Shown here one piece after another: positions 38,978 to 47,869 of a DNA stretch of 64,000 nucleotides. Position 1 is the stretch's first letter. Every line of letters starts with the position of its first letter. Origin of the DNA: JABFSM01 sp963762545 (GTDB lineage: Bacteria > Gemmatimonadota > Gemmatimonadetes > Gemmatimonadales > GWC2-71-9). The translations under genes and the position numbers were made by a program. The DNA lies in NCBI GenBank assembly GCA_963762545.1, contig CAVXLC010000001.1, positions 930,001 through 994,000 on the forward strand, in the 5' to 3' direction. Under the pieces are notes generated by a model that saw only the letters and a program-made list of their open reading frames with translations, made no database searches and had not been told where the DNA came from.

Positions 38978-40491
38978 GGGATCGCCCTCTCCCGCTGCTT
39001 GTACAGCGCCTCGATCTCGTCGAGTTCCCGGGGTGCCCGGGTGATCCACTCCAGGCCCTGGTCGGTGATGACGTAGTCGTCCTCGATCCGCACCCCGGTG
39101 TCCTGGTACTTGAGCACCGCGGCGCGCACCTTGGCCTTGAAGGCGCGGTTCTTCGGCGTGTCGGGCAGGATGTCGAGGAGCTTGGTGGTGATGTAGACGC
39201 CGGGCTCGATGGTGAAGGCGTCGCCCTTCTTGAAGGTCTTGTCCCCGTAGTACGCCTGCACCGGGTCGTGCACCGCGAGCCCCAGGCCGTGACTGATGCC
39301 GTGAATCGCGAAGAGCGACACCTGCTGGCAGGCCCGCGGGACCTTGACGCAATCGGCCGGCCAGGGCGGATCGAAGGTGGCGGTGGCGGATTCGATGAGG
39401 CCGAGCTCGGCGAGCCCCCTGGCCCGCACGTCCAGCGACGAATCCTGCGCCGCCTGAATGGACAGTCCCGGTTTGGAATTCCGCTCCGCCGCCGCCTGGC
39501 CGTCGCGCACCACCTGGTAGAGGGCCCGCTGCTCGCGGCTGTAGGTGCCGCTCACGGGAATGGTGCGGGTGATGTCGGCGGCATAGCCGTCGTACTCCGC
39601 CGCGGCATCGATCACCACCACCTCGCCGGCCTTGAGCTCGCGGCGGTCTTTCATGTAGTGGAGCTGGGTGCCGTTGGGCCCCGCGCCCACGATCGATCCG
39701 TAGGCCGGCCGCTCCGCGCCGCCGCGCCGGAAGGCGTATTCCACGATGGCCTGCAGGTCGTACTCGTGCATGCCGGGCTCGATCCGGCGCATCAGCTCGG
39801 TGTGTCCCTGGGCGCTGATCTCCGCGGCCTTCCGGAGCAGGGCCAGCTCGGCGTCGCTCTTCCGGGCCCGGAGCTGGTCCACCATCGGGTGGGCGTCCGT
39901 CACCCCCAGCCCGGGCCGCCGCGCGGCCAGGGCCCGGAGAAACTGCCCGCCCCGGGTGAGCGAGTCCTGCGCGGCAAAGTCGGCGTCCTCGAAGTCGCGG
40001 AGCCCGAAGACCGGCAGCCCCGTGGCCACCAGGGAATCGGTTACCCGGGTGAGGTCCCCCACCGGCCTCGATGCGAGGCCGAGATCGCGGACCAGCGCCG
40101 CCGAGTCGGGCTCCTCGCCGTAGTAGAGGGCCCGGCGCGGGGTGCTGGTGGTGACGAAGAGGGTGCTGCTGCCCTTGCCGCCGTGGACCACCATGATGAG
40201 CGCCGCGTCGGCAAACTCGTAGCCGGTGAGGTACCGGAAGGTCGGGATCTGGTAGAACGGCCCGAAGTCCGACACCGGGGTCCGCTCGCCGAAGGCGATG
40301 ACGACGCCGTCGCCGACCCGCGCGGCGAGCGAATCGCGCCGGGCGGCGTACTCGGCGCGGGTGATCTGGGCCCGCAGCGTGGGAGCCACCACCAGGGCGG
40401 CCAGCGCGGCCAGGACCACCACCCTGCGTCCTGGCGTCCTTGCGTCCTTGCGCCGTGGCGTCCTGGCGTCTGTGCGTCCGCTAGCGATCAT
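38974..40491 (-). CDS. M24B Xaa-Pro aminopeptidase, secreted
   Basis: 505 residues. After a repeat-encoded Arg-rich start (RTPRRKDARTPGRR) comes a hydrophobic signal (VVVLAALAALVVAPTLRAQ), then an AMP_N domain (about 45-200) and an M24 pita-bread domain. Metal ligands: the two Asp in VIDAAAEYDGYAADITRTIP, His in ISHGLGLAVHD, Glu in FTIEPGVYI and Glu in VRIEDDYVIT. It removes N-terminal residues before proline. The start overlaps the M14 stop by 11 bp. A later start that skips the repeat is possible, since the signal peptide begins about 23 residues in. Confidence 0.9.
   Translation of the reverse strand: MIASGRTDARTPRRKDARTPGRRVVVLAALAALVVAPTLRAQITRAEYAARRDSLAARVGDGVVIAFGERTPVSDFGPFYQIPTFRYLTGYEFADAALIMVVHGGKGSSTLFVTTSTPRRALYYGEEPDSAALVRDLGLASRPVGDLTRVTDSLVATGLPVFGLRDFEDADFAAQDSLTRGGQFLRALAARRPGLGVTDAHPMVDQLRARKSDAELALLRKAAEISAQGHTELMRRIEPGMHEYDLQAIVEYAFRRGGAERPAYGSIVGAGPNGTQLHYMKDRRELKAGEVVVIDAAAEYDGYAADITRTIPVSGTYSREQRALYQVVRDGQAAAERNSKPGLSIQAAQDSSLDVRARGLAELGLIESATATFDPPWPADCVKVPRACQQVSLFAIHGISHGLGLAVHDPVQAYYGDKTFKKGDAFTIEPGVYITTKLLDILPDTPKNRAFKAKVRAAVLKYQDTGVRIEDDYVITDQGLEWITRAPRELDEIEALYKQRERAIP
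40425..40480 (-). repeat. GGACGC-type minisatellite at the 5' end of the M24 gene
   Basis: On the minus strand about seven degenerate copies of a GGACGC(C/A)A-type 8-10-nt unit run through the first codons of the M24 peptidase, giving the Arg/Lys-rich stretch before its signal peptide. Related in style to the GGACGGGA-type repeats at 5152-5231 and 42028-42060. Confidence 0.5.
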
Positions 40492-43400
40492 CGAGCTTCC
40501 GCCCCGCGTTCAGGTTGTCGAAGTTGAGAATGGTGTTGAGCACCAGGAAATAGCTGCCAATGGTGGTGCCCCGATACACCGGGTTGATCGAGAACAGCAC
40601 CACGTGGCCCTTGCCGTGCGGCGCATCCACCACGATCGGCTTGTCGGCCAGCTCGCTGCCGCCGCCCAGCAGTCCCGAGACCAGCAGGTCCCGCTGGTTG
40701 GTGAACCGGAGCACCACCCGGGGACGCTGCGCGGGAGGAATGACGCCGAGCGGGTTACGCATCTGGTCGTCCGAGATCGGCGCGAGCTGCCACGCCTCCA
40801 CCGACGGGGTCGACGGCAGCTCGAACCGCGGGTCCAGCGCCGGCCGGCCCTGCGGCACGTCGGGGTCGTTGAGCGAGCCGCGCCCGGTGGGCCGGCCGCT
40901 CTGCTCGCCGAACCGGCGGAAGCCGCCGCCCAGGGTGTTGCCCACCGAGAAGCTCTCGCCGTCGTCGCTCATCACCGCGAGGCTGTCGATCACCCCGTAC
41001 GCGATGGGGCTGCCGTCGTCCACCAGGCGGGAGCGCAGCAGGGTCCCCACCACCCGGCTCTGCCCGGCCTGGTTGGACCGCACGCCGCTGGTCAGCCCGA
41101 ACTGGATCGCGAAGTCCGCGGTGTTGGCGGCGGTCACCAGCACGCCGCCCCCGGAAATGAAGTCGTCCAGGTGCCTGAGACCCTCCCAGCCCATGCCGGG
41201 ACGGATGTCGTCAGTCTGCGCCCAGGTGCCGATGTTGGGCGTCTCCGGCGAGTTCTTCCACGGCATCGGGTTTCGCCACATCGGCAGCCCCGAGACGACC
41301 TGCTGGGCGCTCCCGCCCGCGGGCGGGAACACGATCACGTCCCACTTCGACGCCAGATTCGGCGTCGCGGCGATGTCCTGCACGCTGATGTAGTCGTACG
41401 GGATGCCCATGAAGTCGAACGCCTGGCGCCACCATCCCTCGGTCTGGGTGTTGACCCAGGTGTGCATGATGGCCACCCGCGCGGCCCGGAGCGGATGGGT
41501 GGACACCCCGGGCATCGCGGCCAGGGCGTACCCGGACAGGCCCAGCTCCTTCGTGATGGCATCCAGGTCCGACGGGGCGTTCCGGATCAGGAAGGTGCCC
41601 CGGTTGAACTTGTGGCCGGCCGCCTCGAACGGGGCCTCGGCCGCGACGATATCGGCGCTTCTTGAGCCGGTAGCGGAGCGTGGCGAGCGCGTTGTCGCCG
41701 TTGTGGTTGATCGCGACCACCGAGCCGGCGCCGCTGACCCCGCCGGGCGCGCGGACGTCGCCGGTCACCCGGTCCATCGGCGCGTCGAGCACCTTGGGGT
41801 CGGTCACCCGCACCGCCTCGACCCCGAAGCCCTCCGGAAAGGTCCAGCCGGTGTCGTCATAGGGCGTCTTCTGCGGATCGTTGGGGCTCCAGTACTGGTG
41901 ATCCAGCAGCGCGTCGGCGATGCGCGAGTAGGGCTGGTCCATGCGGACGATGTAGCTGCCGGCGGGGAAGGAGCGGGTCTCGGTCTTCGCCGAGGAATCC
42001 GCGCCGCGTCTGGACACCGAGTCCGACTTCCCGCCCTCCCGTCCTCCCGTCCTTCCGCCGTGCGCCGGCACCGTCACGCCGAACCCCGCGGTCGCGCGGC
42101 TGATCTCGACGTGCTGCTTCTGCAGACACCCGCAGCAGCTCCGCCTGGGCGCCGGGCCGCCGGGTGTCTCCGGTCAGGACGTAGGCGGCCGGGCCCTCGG
42201 TGTGCGCCTTCAGGATCGAGCGCTTGCTCTTCTCGTAGAAGTTCTGGAGGAAGAGCCGCTTGTTGCTCGCGATGTACGACAGGGACACCAGCAGGCCGGT
42301 CTGCTCGTAGTTGTTGTTGTTCCGCAGCGACCACCTCACCCGGGGCAGCGGCGGGTTCTGGCGGTACCAGGTGCGCGACGTTTCCGTGGGCGACAGGGTC
42401 CGCTCCAGCGTCTCGGCGCTCCCGCCGTTGCCGAAGGTCTCGTAGAGCCGGCTGATCCCGTTGTGGGTGGCCGCCATGAACATCAGGTAGCCCGGGCTCC
42501 AGGTGTCGAAATTGCCGAAGGCAAACACCCCCGGCATGCCCATCCGGGTCATTTCCTGGACGTTGTTCCAGCCGACCATCTGCCATTCGTTGGTGACCAG
42601 CGGGTCGAGCCAGGCGTTGTAGGGCCCGTCGCCGATGGTGTTGTCGTACAGGTAGGCCACCGATTCGTGCAGGTCGTGGAGGACCTGCGCCTTCCAGTCC
42701 ACGAAGGTGTTGAGCACGTTCTGGGAGAGCTTGAGGGTGAGTCCCATCGCGTCGCGATTGTTGTCGTGCGCCACGTAGTGCCCCCAGTACAGCAGATTCG
42801 GCCAGGTCTCGTCGGGGTGGGCCATGTGCCACTTGAACAGATCCACCTGCCGGTCCCGCCCGTCCACCTCCACGATCGGAGTGATCAGGGTGATCAGATT
42901 GTCGCGGATGTTCTTGATGTAGGGACTCTCGTCCACCGCGAGGCGGTAGGCCAGCTCCATGAGCGCGGTGGGCGCTCCCGCCTCGGGCGAGTGAATCGTC
43001 CCGGTGATGTAGTAGACCGGCGTGCTCTGCGCGGCCAGCCGCGCCGCCTCGGCGTCGTTCATCCCGATGGTGCGCGGGTCCGCCAGCTTGGCGAGCCGGG
43101 CCCGGTTCTCCTCCAGCCGCCCCATGAGCGCCTCGGACGCGATCGCCACCGCGATCATCTCCCGGCCCTCCTCGGTGGTGCCGATGGAGATCACCTTCAC
43201 CCGCGGGCTCGCCTTGGCGAGGAGCCGCATGTACTCGTAGACCTCTTTCGAGTAGGGCAGCTTGTTCGGCGCGCCGGCGATGTCCCCCAGCACCACCGAG
43301 GGCGTGGGGACGGTCTTCGAGGCCGGCAGGTAATCCACCAGCGGTGAGAGGAAGAACGACTCGGTGGTGTACTCCCGGATCTTCCGGGTGTACGCCTCAT

Positions 43401-43539
43401 CCACCGGCTGGCTCGGACTCCGCCCCGGCGTGAACGGAGACGCGGCCGGCGCCCCCGCGGCCTGGGCCATCGCGGGTGGTGCGCTGTGGAACAGGGTGAG
43501 CGACAGGGCGACACCGACCGCGACGGCGGGACTGCGCAT
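40481..43539 (-). CDS. M14 family zinc carboxypeptidase-like protein with C-terminal GATase1-like domain, two frameshifts
   Basis: Reconstructed product about 1018 residues. Signal peptide (VALSLTLFHSAPPAMAQ); M14 domain with zinc motif TIHSPEAGAPTALME (HxxE), SIGTTEEGREM, HDNNRDAMGL and LHDLHESVAYLYDN. A long C-terminal part (AARVAIMHTWVNTQTEGWW, VIVFPPAGGSAQQV, SGGGVLVTAANTADF) resembles a class I glutamine-amidotransferase-like fold. One extra base near 42126 (LLRV/LQKQHVEISRATAGFGV) and one near 41657 (YRLKK/ADIVAAEAPFEAAGHKF) split it into three frames. A G-rich repeat (42028-42060) encodes the linker between domains. First gene of the M14-M24-S9 operon. Confidence 0.82.
42028..42060 (-). 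repeat. G-rich minisatellite in the M14 peptidase gene
   Basis: Minus-strand units GGAAGGACGGGAGGACGGGA, encoding a Gly/Arg-rich linker (GGRTGGREGGK). Shares a block with the repeat in the ALDH16 gene 37 kb away. Confidence 0.5.
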
Positions 43540-43749
43540 GACGAGCCTCGGGCAGAGGGAGGGAGGCGAGCAGACGCCAGGGAAACTACGTCAATCAGGA
43601 CCACTTTGCCTGAACCCCGGGCCACCGATTCCACGGATCCTGCCCGTTGAAACCCGGGGTCACTCGGTCCGGAAGCGCCGCGAAATCCGGGCGCCCGAGC
43701 CCGGCCCGCGGATCTAGCCGCGCGCCGCCGGGTGGAGGTAGTTTCCCCC

Positions 43750-44172
43750 ATGGACTCGCGCCGTACGTTCCTTCTCCGGTGCAACGCCGCCCTCCTGGCG
43801 ATGGCCGCCGGCGCCCGCCCCGCCTGGGCCCGGGTCGGCCCACGCAGGGTCCAGTCCTCCCACCCCACACCCCGGCCGGGCATCACCGCCGCCAAGCTGC
43901 CGAGCCACGACCAGCTGGCGGATGCGCCCCGGGCCCAGGCGGTGTTCGATTCGGTCCGGGAAATCCCCGAGGTCGTGGACGGGATCCGCTGCCATTGCGG
44001 CTGCGCGGACAATCCGGACTTCTACTCGCTGCTCTCCTGCTACGAGGGAGAGGACGCCATGGCCAAGTCCTGCCCGATCTGCCAGGGGCAGGGCCGCCTT
44101 GCCGCGCGGCTCCACAAGGACGGGAAGACCCTGGACGAAATCCGGACCGCGATTGACGCCCGTTACGGCTGA
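43750..44172 (+). CDS. PCYCGC-motif (CxCxC) exported protein
   Basis: 140 residues from ATG 43750. The N terminus MDSRRTFLLRCNAALLAMAAGARPAWA has a twin-arginine-like motif. The mature part carries IRCHCGCADNPDFYSLLSCYEG and KSCPICQGQ, six cysteines as in PCYCGC-domain proteins (PF13798-like), then DEIRTAID. A metal or Fe-S binding role is possible but the family is poorly characterised. GGAGG sits 11 nt upstream of the ATG, slightly far. Divergent from the M14 gene (210 bp gap) and 61 bp before the DUF2911 gene. Confidence 0.7.
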   Translation: MDSRRTFLLRCNAALLAMAAGARPAWARVGPRRVQSSHPTPRPGITAAKLPSHDQLADAPRAQAVFDSVREIPEVVDGIRCHCGCADNPDFYSLLSCYEGEDAMAKSCPICQGQGRLAARLHKDGKTLDEIRTAIDARYG

Positions 44173-44233
44173 CGCTCCGCACCGCGCGAGCGTTGCCACG
44201 CCTGGACCCATCTACTCGAGCCACCGGATCCAC

Positions 44234-45118
44234 ATGAACCGCATCGGCCTCTCCATGCTCGCCGGCGTCGCGGTCGGCACCGTCCTCGCGGCGCCCGCGT
44301 CGGCGCAGATCCGGGCCAGCGAGCGCTCCAGCCTCTCCCAGACCATCGACGGCACCGTCATCACCCTCGACTATGCCCGCCCCCGGCTCCGGGACCGGAT
44401 GCCGATCTTCGGCAAGGTGGTGCGCTGGGGCGAGGTGTGGACCCCGGGCGCCAACTGGGCCACCACGCTGGAGGCCAACCGGCCGATCGAGCTCGACCAT
44501 CACGCCGTTCCCAAGGGGAAGTACTCGGTCTGGCTGGTGGTCCGGGAAACGGGGCCGTGGACCCTGGTCCTCGATCCCGACCACCACCGGTACCACATGG
44601 ACCCGCCCGACTCGAGCGCGGCGGAGGTCCGCATTCCCGTCGAGCCACGGCCGGCTCCCCGCACCGAGGTATTGACCTGGTCCTTTCCCGAGCTCCGGGT
44701 GAGCGGCGGCGCGCTCGCCATGCAATGGGCCGAGTCGGTGGTGTCGGTGGATCTCAAGGTGTCTCCGTCGTATGGCATCACGATGTCGCCGGAGGACGCG
44801 GCCCCGTACGTCGGGCGCTACCAGTATGCGTGGCGGGCGGCGCTGGGCGAGAAGGCCGACACCCTCGGGTTGGTCCTGACCTACCAGAAGGGCTCCCTCT
44901 ACGGGCACTACGTCCCCAAGGACGACTATTTCGGCGATTTCGTGATGATCCGCCTGGCCGACGGGAGCATGATTCCCGGGCTGTTCGACAAGGGGGAGAT
45001 CTACGAGGTGATCCGGGAGATGGTGTTCGAATTCAAGGGACCGAAGGGGCGTCCCGACACCTTCGAGGTCCGGGACGACCACGACGAGGTGATTGCCACC
45101 GGCAAGCGCCTTCCCTAG
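44234..45118 (+). CDS. DUF2911 domain exported protein
   Basis: 294 residues from ATG 44234, which begins a signal peptide (LSMLAGVAVGTVLAAPASA). The family signature follows: ITLDYARPRLRDRMPIFGKVVRWGEVWTPGANWATTLE, then GKYSVWLVVR and HRYHMDPP. A second beta-rich region (YVGRYQYAW onward) resembles lipocalin-like C-terminal domains. Function unknown. Conserved in Bacteroidota and Gemmatimonadota, to my knowledge. 48 bp before the next kinase gene. Confidence 0.82.
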   Translation: MNRIGLSMLAGVAVGTVLAAPASAQIRASERSSLSQTIDGTVITLDYARPRLRDRMPIFGKVVRWGEVWTPGANWATTLEANRPIELDHHAVPKGKYSVWLVVRETGPWTLVLDPDHHRYHMDPPDSSAAEVRIPVEPRPAPRTEVLTWSFPELRVSGGALAMQWAESVVSVDLKVSPSYGITMSPEDAAPYVGRYQYAWRAALGEKADTLGLVLTYQKGSLYGHYVPKDDYFGDFVMIRLADGSMIPGLFDKGEIYEVIREMVFEFKGPKGRPDTFEVRDDHDEVIATGKRLP

Positions 45119-45166
45119 GCGCCTCGCCCTGCTGGCGCTTTCCTCAGGAGCGGACATATTCCAGCC

Positions 45167-47727
45167 GTGCCAGATCTCGTGGAACGCCTGCAACCCCATC
45201 TTGCCGACCGATACCTCATCGAGCGTGAGCTCGGCAGGGGTGGCATGGCCACGGTGTTCCTGGCCAAGGACATCAAGCACGACCGCGAAGTAGCCATCAA
45301 GGTCCTGCACCCCGAGCTTTCCGCCTCGATCGGCGGGGACCGGTTCGAGCGGGAAATCAAGCTCGCCGCCAAGCTCCAGCACCCCCACATCCTCGGCATG
45401 TACGATTCGGGGCAGGCCGACGGGCTGCTCTACTACGTCATGCCGTTCGTGAAGGGCGAGTCGCTCCGCGACCGGCTCGACCGCGAAGGCCAGCTTCCCA
45501 TCGAGGATGCGATCCAGATCGTCCTGGAGGTCGCCGACGCGCTCGGCCATGCCCACTCCCAGGGCATCATCCACCGCGACATCAAGCCGGAGAACATCCT
45601 GATCTCGGGTGGGCACGCCCTGGTCGCCGACTTCGGCATCGCCCGGGCCGCCCACGAGGCCGGGGGAAACAAGCTCACCCAGACCGGCATGGCGGTGGGG
45701 ACCCCGGTGTACATGTCGCCGGAGCAGGCGGTCGGTGATCCGGTCGGGCCGACCTCGGACCTCTACAGCCTGGGCTGCATGCTGTACGAACTGCTGGCCG
45801 GGGAGCCGCCGTTCACCGCCAAGAACGCTCAGGCGTTGATGGCTCGCCACGCGATGGAGGCGGTGCCGAGCATCCGGATCGTCCGGAACACGGTGCCGGA
45901 GGAAGTGGAGGACGCCATCTACGCCTCGATGGCCAAGGTCCCGGCCGACCGCCCCAAGGATGCGGCGCACTTCGCCGAGCTGCTGGGGGCGCCGCTGGGC
46001 TCGACCATGACGCGGCGGGCCGCCATCCGCCAGACCGCGTCGCGCCGGGTGCCCACCGGAGCCCAGCGGATGGCGCCCCGGCGCGATCCTGGTTCCGGAC
46101 GCCCTGGACCATCGCCGCGGTGGCGTTGCTGCTCGCCGGGACGTCGTTCGCCACCTGGAAGGTGCTGGGCCGGAAGGGCGCCATCGCGTCGCCCGCGGAG
46201 CTGGCGCGAGCCCGGCGGATCGCGGTGCTGTACTTCGCCGCGGACTCGGCCGATCCCGAGCTTCGGGCCGCGGCCGACGGGCTCACCGAGTCGCTGATCA
46301 AGAGCCTGGCCAGCATTCCGGTGCTCACGGTGAGCTCCCGGAACGCCGTCGCTCCGTACCGGGGCCGCGACGTCGGCATGGACAGCGTCGGCACGGCGCT
46401 CGATGTGGGCACGCTGATCGTGGGCTCGCTGGAGAAGAGCGGCTCCGACAAGGTCCGGCTCACCACCCGGCTGTACGACGGCTCCGGGGCCGACCTTCGC
46501 AAGAACACGACGGTCACCTTTCCGCGGGACTCGCTCTTCGCCGCGGGAACGGCCATCGCCGCCAAGGTCTCCGAGTCCCTTCGCGAGCCGATCGGCAAGG
46601 AGCTCCAGCTCCAGGAAAGCCAGGCGCGCGCAGGCAATCTGCGCGCCTGGACCCTGGTGCAGCGGGGAGAGAAGCTTCGCAAGGATGCCGAGCAGGCGGC
46701 GCTCCGCGATCCGAAGAGCGCCGTGCCTCTCCTGGTCGAGGCCGACACGCTGCTGCAGCAAGCCGCGGAGGCCGACCCGCAATGGGTGGATCCGGTGTTG
46801 GTGAAGGGCGACGTGGCTCTGCAGCACGCCAGGATCGTCGGGAAGGATGAAAAGCTCCAGTGGTTTCGGGCCGGAAGGAATGCCGCCGACCAGGCGCTCA
46901 AGATCGACCCTACCAATGCCCGGGCTCTGGCCCTCAAGGGCACCGTGCAGTATCAGGAGTGGCGCCTGGCGCTCAATCCTGATCAGGCGGCTCGGAAGGC
47001 GCTCCTCGATTCGGCCGAGGCCGCTCTACGGGATGCGGTCAGCGCCGATAACTCCCTTGCCCCTGCCTACGTCACGCTCAGCTTCATCGAGTTCGAAAAG
47101 AAGGATGTTCCCAGCTCGCTCCGGGAGGCCAGCAACGCCTATTCCGCGGACAAGTTCCTCAGCAACAGCGATCTGGTCCTCGATCGCCTGTTCTTCGGCT
47201 CCTACAACACCGAGCAGTTCGCCGAGGCGCAGAAGTGGTGTGAGGAGGGAGGACGGCGGTTCCCCGGGAATCCCACCTTCACGCAATGCCACCTCTGGCT
47301 CATGCTGGCTCCGGACGCGCAACGCGATGTCCCGAGGGCGTGGCAGCTGGCGGCGCGATTGGATTCCCTGTACGCCGGCCGCCCCGACAGCGTCCGTGCC
47401 TTTCAGCAGCATTTCGCCCAGATTCTCGTGGGAGGGGCAATCGGCAAGAGTGTGTCCGGAACCCCCAGCCCCCTGGTGGACAGTGCCCGCAGCATGTTGC
47501 TGAGAGCCCGGGCCGACAGCCGGGTTGACTCGCGCCATGAGCTCCCTGGATACGAGGCCGTCATGCGGGTCCGGATCGGGGATCTCGACGAGGCCATCTC
47601 GCTCCTGAAGGAGTACGTGGGGTACAATCCGGATCACTCCTTCAGGGTAGGGAACAACATCCACTGGTGGTGGCGTCCTCTTACCGACAAGCCCGGCTTC
47701 AAGGCCCTCCTGGCGCGGGGCCAGTAG
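45167..47727 (+). CDS. PknB-like membrane Ser/Thr kinase with TolB-N-like and TPR region, frameshifted
   Basis: Starts GTG (PDLVERLQPHLADRYLIEREL). Kinase about 15-280: GRGGMATVFLAKD, AIKVL, HRDIKPENIL, DFGIAR, GTPVYMSPEQ. One base is missing at about 46085; restoring it joins the transmembrane segment (WTIAAVALLLAGTSFATW) and an extracytoplasmic domain beginning RRIAVLYFAADSADPELR (TolB-N/FlgO-like), then TPR-like helices (TLLQQAAEADPQWVDPVLVKG, ADQALKIDPTNARALALKG) to GFKALLARGQ. Full product about 853 residues. As written, the kinase and sensory parts are in separate frames. Kinase targets unknown. Confidence 0.85.
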
Positions 47728-47732
47728 GAGCC

Positions 47733-47751
47733 GGGGGGGCCGAGACCCCCC
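47733..47751 (+). terminator. GC-rich stem-loop after the kinase-TPR gene
   Basis: Run of G (47733-47738) pairing with a run of C (47746-47751) around a short loop, 6 bp after the stop codon. No T tract follows, so it is a possible attenuator or mRNA-stabilising hairpin rather than a clear intrinsic terminator. Confidence 0.35.
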
Positions 47752-47869
47752 GAGTGCAGGATCGGCGCAACACGTTGGGAGCGCAGAGGATTGCCCTCTG
47801 GCGGCTCCCCCGAAATCGTCGTAGGCTTGCTGCTGCCCCATCGCTTCACAATCAGGGAGGATCTTCGCC

